Numbered from the stretch's first letter, positions 20,542-35,600 are shown. The stretch is DNA of 64,000 nucleotides from Capitulum mitella (GCA_030062745.1 CP099841.1:10231501-10295500), one strand, 5' to 3'. The notes: generated by a model not told the origin, from the letters alone. Numbers and translations are program-made.

Positions 20542-23500
20542 ACAGCCTCGTCCGCGCCACCTGACGGCTGGTATGTGGGTCCGGCAGAGGCGGATGTGGT
20601 GCCGATCGGCGACATCCCGTTCAGGTCGGTGCCGGGCTGCGGCCAGGCGGCCGACGTCAGCGAGTGCCTGGCCAAGGTGCTGCGGGTCCAGCTGGAGAAG
20701 GGCAAGCGGAAGCTGGCGAAAGGTACCTCCTGTGTTAGGCGTTTACGTGTCGGACGCCGCGGGCGTTAGGACCACCTGTGAGATTTCACTGCCCGAGGTA
20801 AAAAAGAGCCAGGGACGCGGGAACGATTTCAAAGTCGGTGGGGGGGGGCTGCAAAATCAGTGAAGCAATCAAGGATGGATCCAGACGCATAGTCATTGGA
20901 CTCCTCCTCTTTCCCTCTTAGGGTTAAAGCCTTGGTCCCACGGCTCCCACGCCCCTGCCAAGAACCGCTGAAATATCTCATTATGCAGCGAATGTGCGTG
21001 GAGTCGTCGACCTGTGCTGCTCTTACACTGAAAATTGACCAAAGTGACCAACGTTTCCAATTTGTCCAGACGTCAAAACTAGGATACCAGCCGCAAGAGG
21101 TAAAGGAACCATGACGAAAACTAAGTCTTCCACTATAGATACTAACACTGGATACTATAATGATTAACCAAAGAAACTAGTGTACAAACCAAGGAAAACT
21201 AACTCAACCAACCAGGGCTGCTAACGGAACTAACCAAGTTAACGAAAGCGACTAACTAATGGTATTATAGCAAACCCTGGAGGATACTAAGGTAGCTAGT
21301 CCCAGGCACTACGGCAACTAGTTAAAGATAATATGGGTAGTTAACCAAGGCAACCAACAAAACCAGCAAAAGCAACTAATGCTATAATTAATGCGGCTAA
21401 CGTAACTAACGTACTAATTGGCGTACCTAATGTAACTAACGCAACGTTCGTATTCGGACTGCGTTCAAAAAAATGATATGAGGATGATAATAGCATAGCT
21501 ATGCAAACAGTGCCAGAAGCTCCTTGGCCAAAGGCCATCCTCAGAATATATTTGTTCTCTAATCAGAGTCGCAATGGTGAAAATAAATTCCGAAGCGTGC
21601 GGAAGTGTGGGAGAGCTTTTCAAGAGAAATGAGAATACAAGAAGATGCATGCTAAATGTCAGTGCTGGATGCTCAGACCGTTTGGATGACACGAATCAGG
21701 AAGGTGGGCCAAGACTGGTCGTACTAAGGGGGGCATGTGCTTTTTCGCGGGGTTAGGACGCGTAAGCCGGTGACCGTGAAGCATGTTTCCTGAGAATATG
21801 ACTGTTGTGGAAACAGATGTTTGTAAGCACTGGCATAGGCTTATGTCTAGAATGGACGACGCCATTTTTATGGTCGTACATTCTTCGTTTAAAGACAAAG
21901 CGTTTCGCCAACATTTTGCTCCTGACATGATTTGCGTTGCAGGCCACTTTAAGGCTGATGTAGGCGCCTCTAACTGGGACATACTACCGTTGTGGGTTGG
22001 TGTGATGGAGTGGTGGTAACCATTATACAACAGTTCTGGCACCTGGAAGCAGCGCATTTTATAGATCCCTCATCCCGCAGATGTAGCAAATGTGGGATTT
22101 ATAAAACGCGATGAAACCAGGTACCAAAACTGCGATATAATAGTTACTAAATCTGCCACATTACTGCATAACAGTATCAGATCTCAGATAGAGGTGCTGT
22201 TGCCAACACCAGCTCCAATGTTGTTTACGTCCTGCAACGCAAATCATGTCCGAAACAATATGCTGGCGAAACACATTGCTTTTAAACGAAGAACGTAAGG
22301 GTATAAAAATGTTGTCGTGCATTCTAAATGTAAGCATGTGCCACGGCGCACAAACATTTGCTTCCACGTCCGTCAAATTCTCAGGAAACATGCTTTACGG
22401 TGACCGGCTTACACGACCTAACCCCGCGAACAAGCACACGCCGCCCTTAGTGCGAGCAGTCTTGGCCCACCTTCCTGATTCGTGTAATTCAAACGGTCTG
22501 AGCATCCAGCACTGGCATTAGCATTCATCTAACTTTACTCCCACTTCTCTTGAAAAGCTCTTCCCACACATCCCACCCACTAGGATGTACTTTAACCATT
22601 GCGACTCCGAATAGGGAACAAATATATGCCGAGGATGGTCTTTAGCTGAAAAGTTTCTGATGTTGTTCGCATAACGTATGCAATCATTATTCGCATCCCG
22701 TTATTTCAAACGCAGTCCGAATACGAACGAAACAATCTGACAACCGTAAAAGCAAACAACTAACACAACGTAAGCAGCGTGGGCCGACGAGGGCGTGAAG
22801 ATGAATATTAGGCGAGAAACCACGGACACTAGTGGGACTCTTCATTCCTTGGGAGGATCTCTCACGGGCTTATCAATATATGTTCCTACGACATGGTTTA
22901 AACGTTCATTTGTGTACGATGTAGATTTGTGGATGCACTAGAAATTGGAGTCACTGTGAAACTTTCTCACGGGAAGCAAAGCATTCAGAGCATAAAGTGC
23001 GGATCTATCGATCGGCACAAAGAAAAAGCAGATTTGCAAGCATCAGTGCAGTACATCTTTACATTTGCACTGTCTCTGTCTGCACTGGCGAAGTGGAATC
23101 CTAGAAATCACACACAAAATAACTTTATATGGACGTATATGACAATATACACGTGAAGTACACGTCTTCAGAGTTCGACAGAGCGTGAGCAAGTGAAAAG
23201 GGCAAGCGGAATCACGCACGATCACTCAATGTACTTGTTTTGGTATACTCCCGCACCATATCTGCAGCAGGTCATGGCGCCATGCGTTGGAGCGCGAACA
23301 TCGATCTCCCAAACGCCAGCGTCAAAAAGCAAAAAGTTATTTAAAAAGTAAAACGGGCGCAAAGAAGGCGCATCAAAAGGACCTGAATCAATCTCGTGAC
23401 GTCAGGCTAGGCACACGAACGATGCTGACTTCATCAACCAATGGAGGCTCCTTGACTAGATGACTCCTGACTCCAAATCTAAATGACTCCTCACATTCTT

Positions 23501-23980
23501 ATAACTATCCACATGACTAAATAGTCAATGACTAATTTTCCTCCTACCGGGGTCAACATGAGCGGCAAAGAGAGCGCTGAGCCCTTGCTTCACACTGTTC
23601 CAGGTCTTACTACTGCCCCGTCAGGGTCCATCTCGCCAGGGCCGTTGATGATCTTGGTGCAAATGAACCAGTTTGTCTTCCTCACCGCCCTGGATGTCCT
23701 TTGGTGCAGCTCATAGTGGGCCACGCACCACAAACCCACGGCACCCTCCAGTGAAGCTGTGCGTCTTACGCATTGTTTCTCCTTGGTCGCGGCCCACCCG
23801 TTTTCCTCGCTGAGATGCAAGTATGCTGGCAAGTCCTCGTTGATGGCGGCCCTTTTCTCCCACAAGACACGAAAGAGCGGGTTCATGGCGTTTTCTGCGA
23901 AAATGTTGCACACGATGCTGTAAAAACCCAGTGTCTCAAAACTCATGTTGTCTTAGTGTCGAGAGTGGAAAGTTGCTCAG

Positions 23981-24057
<77 letters not shown>

Positions 24058-27000
24058 AATGTCCTTACATTCTTATAACTATTCACATGACTAAAAAGTA
24101 AATGACTAATTTCCCTCCAAACGGGCTCAACATGAGCGGTGAAGGGAGCGGACACGCAAAGGACAAAGACACAAAAAGGAAAATGGAAATCCTTCATTCG
24201 AAGATTTCCCTCGAGTGTTGTAAAATAAACTTCACTGGAAAATTTGCTCGGATTTTCCGTAAGTCAGAAAGAGCACCATTCATTGCCCAATTTTGGCCAT
24301 CTTCTTGGCGGCCATTCTTGGTTGCCCCCCAGATTCATCTGTGCTGGGAATAGCTCAGAACTGATTCCTTTCATTCTATGGTGGTTTTAATGGCACTGAA
24401 ATAAGTCAAAATCTACTTCTTAACACTGGAATCCCTAAGAAGTGAAAAGATGCCCAAAACAAGTTAAATACAGAATGTCCCAAAAAACATTTGGAAATAA
24501 TTTTTTTGTCCATTGAATCAAGGACATCATATTCCCACACAGCATTTTCAATGCCCTGCATGTTCAACCCACCAGATTTCATAACGATAAGACGTCTCCT
24601 TTCGATTTCATGTCTGCTTTATCACACGTTCTCAATGTTGGACTCAACGGCTCAAACACCCGAGCGTGTTGGAGAAATATTTCACAACGTTCAAGCACTG
24701 AGCAAGGGGGATGGCTCGGATCGCAGGCGTCGCTGTGAAGCACGCTATCGAGCTTGGTTTCTCCCCAGTACACAAAGTTCTTTTTTAGCTGACATGGCCG
24801 CTGTGCAAAAAAATGTGCCTCATCTATGAACCACAGATCGTCAAGAAAGCTTCGCTCCTGCTCGAATTTGTCGGTGATCCACTGAGACATTGTCATCCGT
24901 TTATCTATGTTCTGCGGTCCATTTTTATGAAACACCTAGTTATTTGGTATGGTGCAATTTTAAACCTTTTTTCAGAATGTTAGACAATTCATTGCTGGGC
25001 AACACGAGCTCTTGGTAGCGACGGTGAAGGGATTTTGTTGAGTTCTGTGCGGCTGATGCCGCGACGGCGGCGATGTTGGCTAGAGTTCTTCGAGATCTTA
25101 ATCTTGCTGAGTGAGTAGCCTTGCCCGAGGCTGAAGCGTTCAGGTTGTGCACAGTTCCATGGACTCTGAATTTGTGGACCCAATGACGAATTGATTGTCT
25201 TTTGGAGGCATCGCGTCTTTTAAGACCGAAACGTTGTGCGAACTACAAGTGCGTCTGTGGAACAGGTTTGGTTGTCGCGCATTTTTCAAAACGAAATGCG
25301 TTTTTATCGATTGAGGGCCCCAGCTTGATCAATACATAATTCCGGCATCAACGAACGTTTCGGAACAAAAATATACCATGGCACATGCAGTTCATGTGTA
25401 TTATTATATGAAAAATCACGTGTTTTTCTTTGAAACCACGTCCGTTATTAACGCCATTCCCGGAGGGGTGCACGGTATAGCCGATTCCCGGCGGGGGGGG
25501 ATTCAGCCCCTCTGGAATCTCGAGAACTACACGTCCGATTTCATCGCAACATACAGCAATCGATTTGCCATAACGCAAACCACATTTTTCTGAAAAGGAA
25601 TTCCCAATAATTTGAAAGGGGCGGATACATGGGACAACAATTCCGAAAATTCTGAGAAGGTGGACACAGGGAACAAAAAATCAGAATTAGGGATATTTTT
25701 GGACTTGTTATAGCTTTGTTGTCTATAGGCCGATTTTGATGAAATTGGCAGGAATTGAGAGACTATGACTGGAACTTTTACTGTAGGTCCATACATTTGG
25801 CATTTTGAGCCAATCCATAGTCGCTCACAGGGCTTTGAAAGAAGGAGGATTAGTTTTTCAAATAATGAATTAACAAAAAAGTTAAGGACAATTTTTTTAG
25901 CCTCCACTAGACATGTTATGCTGAAGAGGTACGAATCGTATTACACTGTATAATGTTAGCATAGGCGGTATCGGTACCATGAAAAAGGGGGAACTGTCAT
26001 GGTCAGATGCTCTTCAGGTCAACTTACAACCTTACATGACCTCACGTGACCTCCAGTGACCTTAAGGTTGCTTAGAATGGTCTTGAATGCATTTCATATT
26101 TTCTGAAAACGTTTCCAATCATTTGAATTCACTCTGCTTCTAAAATTCAGTTTCACAGCCGTTGTGATATAGGGTATGCGCACTGACATTATAGGTCATA
26201 GCTTCGTGACCCAACGTGATATCAACCTGAAACTTGATACACGAGAAGAGGACACCCTTTCACGTCATTTACGTTCCTGGTTTGGCATTAAGAAAAGTAG
26301 CGGTAAAACTATGATTTTGACCAAAACCAAATTTTGATTTTGACCTTGCTTTGACCTTGTGAAGTGACCTCAGATTAACAAACGTATATTTTTATGCTTG
26401 CCCAACTATTTTCCTATGCATCCAAATCAAGTTTTGAGTTCCATCTCAAAAACGGTATCTTTGGCAGCCATTTTCCTTTCACCCTCAACAGGGCCAAAAA
26501 TGGACTAAGGTACTCCCCAAGAACGCTGCCTGGTTCCGCCCCTAAGCAAAATAAAATTTCGTTACAGTGCAAATAAAAAATAGGTAGGAAGGACGGAGTT
26601 TAGTGAAGCTACGTCAAAAACCCTGCAATTGGCAAGCAAAAAACCCGAGTGGGGGGATTCAGCCATCCCTGCCGGGAATAGGTTTAGGAAAACTGTCAGT
26701 TTTTTGGCGGGACACCCTGTATATGGATCAAGTCTAAACCCGCACGGCAGTGAGGAAACTTCAGAGCTGAGTCAAGCCTTGCTAGTAAAAGGACAAATAC
26801 ACAACAAATGTAACAACACAAGATAGAAAAAAATGCCCAGGAGCCTGGGTTACAACGTAACTGTCACACATCAGACCTCGTCGGCACTCACCCTTCATTA
26901 CGAAATCCTGGCTGCACTTCTGTTGTACAACTGTGACTGCCATTACTCATTCAACTTGAACTTCGAACAATGCACCTCCATAGCCGCACTAACCTTTTAC

Positions 27001-29575
27001 CTTGCGTAAACAGCAATAGCACAGCAGCAGATGAAGCTGTGCACGTGGTATAAAGGCAGGCCGCTGCCGCTGCCTGAAATGCTTGAAAACTATCGTGGCA
27101 GCTGTCATAGCCGTGGGACTGGAACATTCTTACCACAGGCGGAACTATGCATACTAGTCGAAGCAGCTAAAGCTATCAGCAAACTCAACATGTACATTCA
27201 CCAATACAACTAACATCTGACAGTTCTAATACCTGAGCCAAGCCAGCTCACTATCGCCAGATCCATGACAAGACTAAAGCCAGGACGGTAAAATTGGGAA
27301 CATTGTTTGGCTTCTTTAGCTGGTTGAGCTTATTAACCAAGGAACGTTCGAACTGTACCAACTCAGCATTAGTTGCCTGTGATGGTTACCTTAGTTTGTC
27401 ATAGCTACATACTGGTAGGGAACTAATGCAATAACAAATGCATATACGCCACACCAGTTAAATGAAGACGTTATGAAGCATGTTGTTTTGAGAGAGATTT
27501 GCCAGTGAATATTTTTATTCTCACGTTACTAAAAAATAAGTAGAAAAAATGGAAGCCTTTATTCCGTATGTACCTACACAAAGCAGTGACTTAAATTTGT
27601 TTTTAATTTACGCACATACCTATAGCAAATCGAAGGCTATTTGGACATTTTCGAGTGAATTAAGACCCATAGTACAGATGTGTAATGTATGTATTGTGTA
27701 TGTGCATTTCTACCCTAACTGAACCGAGAATAGTGTTTTCCTTCTATTTTGAAAGTTTTCTTGCTATACAAGTGCCATATCTTTGCCAAAAATGTGCCCA
27801 TAGTTGTTCCTAAAGCCATTGATGGGCACATGCATGGCCAAGAGTGTTTTTATGCCTATTTGACATGATTCAGAAATACGGATGCGAGGCAACGGTAAAG
27901 GGTTCGACCCCATTCGGGAGCTGACGTTTCCCGAGTTGAAGGGGCCTGGCGGTATAACTCTGCTCATCTCCAACGTCACCCTGTACGGCCTAAGCAGCAT
28001 CCATCTCACAAAGGCCAGGTGAGAGTACGGAGAAGCGACAGTGAGGAAGAGCATGTGATGGGTGAATGGGCTGGGCAAACGTTTTAAACGACTTTCCTTT
28101 TAATTTAAAAGTGGACTTCATGTGGCTCACAGTGTCGCCCTGAAACCTGCTAAAGGCCTTGTAGGCACGAGAGGAGCTCCTGCATTATTTTTCGAACCGG
28201 GAACCGCATTTTTTACATCACCTACCATATTTACATTTATTTTTGCAATTCGGAAAAGAAACATATATTTGCCGATCTATTTTAGTATTTTGCGCCTCAA
28301 GAATTGTGGTTTTGACTGGTGTTTGCACCAATGATGATGCTTGTTGTCCTGACCAAACGGTTCAGAAGCACCGGAGAAAACTTTCAGAAAGCAAATGCAT
28401 TTCCTGAACTGAAGTGTTGTTAAACTTTGTTAAGAAAAAAAGTAGGGCGGTCTTTCCTGAGTTATGCCAGCAGCACTGAGCTGAAGGAAAGCGCCCAAGT
28501 TCGAGAAAAATGAAATGAAAACATGGCAATATTTTATGAAAACCCTTTCCGCTTTTTTACATGACCTAAAACGGAATCATTATAAAACTAAACAATGCAA
28601 GGAAAATGGCTCGATGCGGTCTAATGGATTCCATGAGTTATCTTCTTTTGGGAATGATTATGGCTATGGGACGAGCCTCCCAATACCAACTGGACTTTGT
28701 TTTAGGCGCCACAAAACTTTAACCGAAATTTAGATTGCTAATTGGAACTTAAACAGGTATCTCTAAGCATAACGAATACACAAAAAACAAGCAATGCTCT
28801 TTCGGGATGGTAAGGGCCAAGGCTAGCCATGCTTCCATTCACCCAGGAACTTATCTGTCTATTCTGATTTGCTGTGTACGTCCTGTTTTAGTTTGTGAAT
28901 GGCTACAGGTAGATAAAACAGACTCCAAAGGAGGTGCTCCTATCCAGTATTTTCTACCATACATGCCAATTATGTGTGCATACCATTCCATGTGTACATA
29001 CAGCTGTCAGAACCTTTTACATTGGTATGCATTGTTTATTGGAATAAGGGACAGCAGGACCTGTGGCATGGCGCATAATGTCACGAAAAATTTGCCTCGC
29101 GGAAGGAAGAGGCACATGTGATATATACATGGCCACAAAGAAATTGCCAGATGCAACAGGAATCACGGAGCATGTGTCTGATAACATGCCCTGTCTTTTT
29201 TTTACAGGGTTAACGGTGAGAAAGTGGAAATCACCCTAGGACTGGAACAAATGCCAGCCCGAGGATCGCTCAGCATCAAGGGAATACTCGGTCTCCCAGC
29301 CAGCGGATCCTTTTCAATTATCCTCAGTGAGATTCGTGGGGCAACCACAAACTACCGCTCTGGGATACAATGCACATGATCCTATTAACATACGATGTAT
29401 CTGTCTGAATGCTAATGTCTAATCTGGCATTGACTTGGATGTTCTTCCACCTCTCACTTTGCTGTGGACAATTTTGTGCACTCTTCTCTGTCTCGAAATT
29501 CAGAGGCCTGCCATATCCTGCCAGCCAAGAAACATGAAAATAACCCAGTAGCTGACTACGAGGTCCATGCTGACT

Positions 29576-29637
<62 letters not shown>

Positions 29638-32600
29638 TTATTATTATTATTTTACTATTATTTTTCTTATTGGCGCTTAACCCTATTCCCGGAGGGCTAG
29701 ACGGTATGGCCGATTCCCGGCAGGGGGGGCGGATTCGGCCCCCCCCTGAGATCTCGAGAACTACTTATCCGATTTCATCGCAACAAACGGCAATCGATTT
29801 GCCGTGACGTGAACTACATTTTTATAAAATAAATTTTCAAAATTTTGAAATTTGTGGATACAGGGGGGCAAAAATGTCAAAATGGGGGGGGGTACTTTTT
29901 GACTTCTTATAACTCCGTTGTTTATGGACCGATTTCGATGAAACTGGCATGAATCGAGAGATTATAGATAGGGCTTTTACCATGGGTATGCAAATTTGAA
30001 ATTTGGAGAAAATTCATGGGCGTTCACAGGGTTTCAAAAATAGGGGGATTAGTTTTCTAATAACGGAATGAACAAAAGAGGCCAAAACACTTTTTTAGCT
30101 TCTGCTAGTCATGTTATGCTAAAGAAGTACAAATCGCATTACAATGTTTGTATAATGTTAGCATAGGCGGTGCCAGGGACATAAAAAAGGGGGAACTGTC
30201 ATGGTCACACGTTCTTCAGATCAACTTGTGACCTTTGACCTTAAATGACCTCCAGTGACCTTGGGGTCACCTGGAATGATGTCGTGTGCACTCAATATTA
30301 TCTGTAAGCCTTTTTAATCCATTAAATTCACTCTATTCCAAAAAATTCATTTTTTGGCTTTTGCGATATAGGGTACGAGCAATGACATTTTAGGTCATAG
30401 CTCCGTGACCCGACCTGATATCAAGCTGAAACTTGGTACACAAGTAGAGGGCATCTTTCTACGTGATATATATTCCGGGTTTGGCATTTGAAAAAACAGC
30501 GCCGAAATTATTGCGAAAAAACAAATTTTGACTTTTGACCTTGACCTGACCTTGTAAAGTGACCTCAGATAAACATAATTACATATGCACATTGACCAAC
30601 TATTTAGCTATACATTCATGTAAAGTTTTAAGTTCTATCTTAAAAACTCTGTTTTGGGCAGACATTTTCCTTTTACCCTCAACATGGCCAAAAATGACGT
30701 GAGGTGCCTCCCAAAAACGTTGCCTGGCTCCGCCCCTGAGCAAAATAGAATTTCGAAATTTTGTCACGGCGCGTAGAAGGAATAGCTAGGAAAAGTCACC
30801 AAGTTTTGTGAAGCTGCGTTAAAAAGCCTGGAATTGGCAAGCAAAAAACCCGAGGGGGGGCGGATTCCGCCCCCCCTGCCGGGAATAGGGTTAACTCTAT
30901 TCCAGGAGGGCTAGCGGTATGGCCGATTCCCGGCAGGGGGAGGCGGATTCGGTCCCCAGTCGAGAACTACTCGTCCGATTCCATCGTAACAAACGGCAAT
31001 CGATTTGCCATGACGTAAACTACACTATTATAAAAAGAAGTTCTCAAAGTTCTAAAAAGAGTGGATATAGGAGGCAAAAAGCCAAATTGGAGATATTTTT
31101 CGACTTCTTATAACTCCCTTGTAACTGGACGGATTTTGATGAAATTGGCATGAATCGAGAGGCTATAGATGGGACTTTTACAATTGATCCATACTTTTGA
31201 AATTTTGAGCAGATTCATAGGCGTTCACGGATTTCAAAAATAGGAGGATTAATTTTCCAACAGCTGAATGAACAAAAAAAGGCAAAAGCACTTTTTTTGC
31301 TTCTGGTAGTCATGTTATGCTAAAGAAGTACAAATCGTATTACAATGTTTTTCTAATGTTAGCATAGGCGGTGCCAGGGAGATGAAAAAGGGGAACTGTC
31401 ATGGTCACATGTTCTTCAGATCACGTCTTGAACTTTGGCCTTAAATGACCTCCAATGATCTTGGAGTCACTTGGAATGATCTCGTGTGCCTTTAATATTA
31501 TCTTTAAACGTTTTCAGTCATTTGAATTCACTCTATTTTAAAACTTCCATTTTACGACTATTGTGATATAAGGTACGCACACTGACGTTTTAGGTCATAG
31601 CTCCGTGATCTGACCTAAAATCAGGCTGAAACTTGGCGCACAGGTAGAGGACACCAATCTACGTCATATGTATTCCGGGCTTGGCATTTCAAAAGACAGC
31701 GCCGAAGTTATTACTATAAAACAAAATTTCGACTTTTGATGTTGACCTGACCTTGTAAAGACCTCAGATGAACAAAATTGCATTTACACGTTGCCCAACT
31801 ATTTAGCTATACATCCATATAAAGTCCTAAGTTGTATATGAAAAATGTTGATTTTGCAGTCATTTTCCTTTTACCCTAAACAGAACCAAACATGACCAAA
31901 CATGACCAAAAACGTTGCCTGACTCCGCCCGTGGGCAAAACAAAATTTCAGAATTCAGTTACAGTACGTAGAAAGAATGGCTAGGAAAGCCAAGAAGTTT
32001 CGCGAAGCTGCATCAAAAAGCTTGGAACTGGCAAACAAAAAACCCGAGGCGGGAGGATTCAGCCCCCTGCCGGGAATAGTGTTAAGGACGCGCCAACTTC
32101 ATGGCCCTCATATGGTAATATCGTATCAATATATGATAATGATTTTAATCATAGATAAAAACAAAACAACAAATGAAAGGTCATATCGACTACAATTGCA
32201 ACCCGGCTACAGGCTGCATCTACTACGATGTAAAACATATCCTTTTGTACATAACGTCCCAAAATACTTCAAATGAGTGGATGGAATAAAAGATAAATTT
32301 GGTTTGCCGTCATCAGTCGTGGCACCGTAAAATGTTATAAGTTCAAATGTTATAACTTACCGTAAAAAGTAAGCTCAGCTTATAAAGCTTATAAGCTGAA
32401 CTTACTAAACTTTCGGATTTGCCGTCACCAGTCGTGGCACCGTAAAATGTTACAAGTTCAGATGTTAGAACTTACCGTAAAAAGTAAGTTCAGCTTATAA
32501 AGCTGATATGTTATATGTTATATGTTATAAAGCTCATAAGCTGAACTTACTAAACTTTCGGACTGCCTGTAGGCAGTTCGAAAATCATGTTAACGCCATG

Positions 32601-35600
32601 AACATTCTTCACGACAAACATTTCGCAAGATTGTACCAGATACATGTTTTGTTATAAACTTAACTGAATCAACAGAAAGGTAATACAGCGCCGAAAGGTA
32701 TAGGCGACATTTCAGAAGGTCAGGCACTGCTTTAAGGGCGTCACATTTGGTGTTCGTGGCACGGTTGCTTGACGCAGTCTCGGAAAGCACAGACGGTCAG
32801 GAAAACGACGCTGTTTGGCAGCCGCGTCGTGCCGTTTGGGTCGTGATGCTGGCACGCTCACTTGGATGTTGGTTTTTGAGAGCAGTAGACTGTTTCGTCG
32901 GACAAATCACGGTATTTCTGCCGTGCCAGAGTGACAGAGAGGCGTCAGAGATGACTCTGGACGATGGTGGAGTGGGTGGGTAGAGATGTAGAACGGTGGT
33001 GGAGTGGGTGGGTGGACTCTGGACGATGGTGGAGTGGGTGGGTAGAGATGCAGATGGTGAGTCTTCCACGGAGGAGGACTAGGATGGTGAAGATGGTGAT
33101 GACCAGGACGGGACTGGGGTAGTCATTCGTCCTGTTTCCGCTGCTGCCGAATTTCAAGTGCCTTACGAAAAGGTCGCAGATGCTGCTACGGCTGTACCAC
33201 AGAAGCCAAAATTCGGGAAACGGCGAACTAGCCTGAAATATTCTGGATGGGAGAAGATGTCCAAATGACAAACAGATACGGCGAGCGACTTCGAACTGGT
33301 ATGGAAGCCACACATCAGTGGGACTGTACAAATACATTTTCGGTTAGAGGCTTATTCAGCACATCAGCAGTGAACCTATGAAGTAAGGCACCCGCACCAC
33401 GAACGGTCCCTACGTCAGCTTCGAGCCGGGTGAAGAGATCTGATAGATACAACAGGTCTCCTATCTCGGGTTTTTTTCGGAGTTTTGCGGGGCATTGACC
33501 GAAGGTCAGCCCCATTTTTAGGACATGTCGTTGTTTGTCCGGAATCTGACGGCACTTTTTATGACATTTTTGTTATGGGGTAATGCAGACATCCATTTGC
33601 CGTCAGTAAACAAAGTATCAATAAGTTCCAGCCATTGACCTGAGGTCAGGTCACAAATAAGTGTTTTGAGCTAAAATGCAACGCCGTCAAAATTGACGAT
33701 GGATTGCTCAGAACGGCTTGAAAATGGCAAAACTGGCTCGCACAGTTACGAGTAATAACAAGAAGTTCAAAAAGTTAGAAGAATTGTGTATTTTGGAAAT
33801 AAACAGACTTGCACATAAAGCTCCACCAATTGCGTAACTGATAACTAATGAGTTTTTCCAAAATTGAAACATGACAAACCATTACAAGAACCACGGGGAT
33901 AAAGAAATATTACATGAAAATGCCTATGTCGCGAAAATAAAGGAACACTAAAATTAGTTCCCGTTAATTTCATACCGCGCCCACCGGCGGTCGGCACGAA
34001 AATGGCCCTGTCTTCCATTGAACGTTTTGCCGTTTATATTAAAGAAACCAGAGAATTGGATTTAGGTAATATACAATACAAAAATAGGCGTGTATCGGCA
34101 TCTGCGGACTTTTACATGTTCATTTGTACCTTTACCTAGACTTTATTAATCACAGGTCTTGAGGTCCAGGCCGTTTCTCGGCTTCATGCAGCCAGCTGTG
34201 AGCAAACATAAGTAGGGCGTAAATGGCTTATATGTTACCCAAAACTAAAAACGGGACAATTTCAAACTCTACTTGTCACGAGCTCTCCAACGGCGTGCTT
34301 ATTTTTATCCTGTGACTAGCCTTTCGTGTGTTAGAGGGGGCCGTCAACGGCCCCCCAGCCGGGCGTGATCGACGCCGACTGTCAGTCGGGCGCGGGCTAA
34401 AACTGAACATGCGCGTAAGCACAGGAAAAAAATTTCCTGTTGTGCGAACTGCACATAAACAAATGTATCATTCCGCGACTTTTTGTACAAATACAGGTCG
34501 TCATAGTCATATGTATGTACTTAGACACAGTATGTATGTACGCAGGCAAAAATGGTATAACTATGACTTCAAAGCAACAGCCTTATCTGATAACGGATAT
34601 TAGCTCGTGTGTCAGCCTTCCGGTGCATTAAAAGAGCAGAAAAACAACGGCTTGTCTTCCCGAGTGGTCCTGTCCGGAGCGTTGGCGGAACGCTGCCGAG
34701 CGAGTCAGTTAGGATGGGGAGGAGGGTGGGGGTGGATGCTGGGGACGAGGTGTCTGTTTCTGGTCGAGTCTGCTTCTCGGACACGTGTAGAGAATTTTAA
34801 CATGTCTTTGGTATGCGATTTATACGCATATATTATCATGTCTACCATATGTACAAAAACAAAGAGGAAACTACGAAAAGTAGTCCTTATTGGCTAAGCA
34901 CAATCGATGCTTGTGTGCCTTTTCATCGTTTCAACTCGTTTTAAATAGAGAAAAAATTAAAATGTTCATAAATACTGGAGCAGACGTAAAAATGCAGCTC
35001 CATGTGGCTATAGCCCGTGTGAAAAAGTAACAAAAGGGACATGAGAGAAGAGTGAAGTATTCCAATTTGCTGCAGTGGCCGGCAACATTTAACCTGGCAC
35101 CGCCTGGGGATGTCAAATAGTGCACCCCCCTCTATTTTTCGTGACTAACGTCTGAACCATTAGAGCCGGCCCAACCAAACTTTCAGTACCTCTTAATCAA
35201 TCAATTCTACATATTTCGACATCAAAATCATTTCCATTCCAGGTCAGATTATGGAGATGTGGCGTCATACGCGAACCCTTGCATGCATGTTTTCGCTTCT
35301 TCGTGCGGTGGCGCTGACATGCTTCGTTTTTTTTGACAATATTCGCGAATATAATGCATGGATTATTTAGATTTACACAAGACACAACACCCCAAAAGAT
35401 ATAAAACCGTGGCACGTCAATATTAGAGGTTATGGTAGATCGCATGCATGATGACAGTTGAACTTATTTGCACTGTGGGTGATAGAAGTGGTTGCCGCTG
35501 ACCTTTGCCATAGTTCAAGCCAGACAAGCAAATCGATATGCGACTCTTAGCAAAGTTCACCAAATGCGACGTAAGGTCATGTCAGGACATGTCATAGGTT

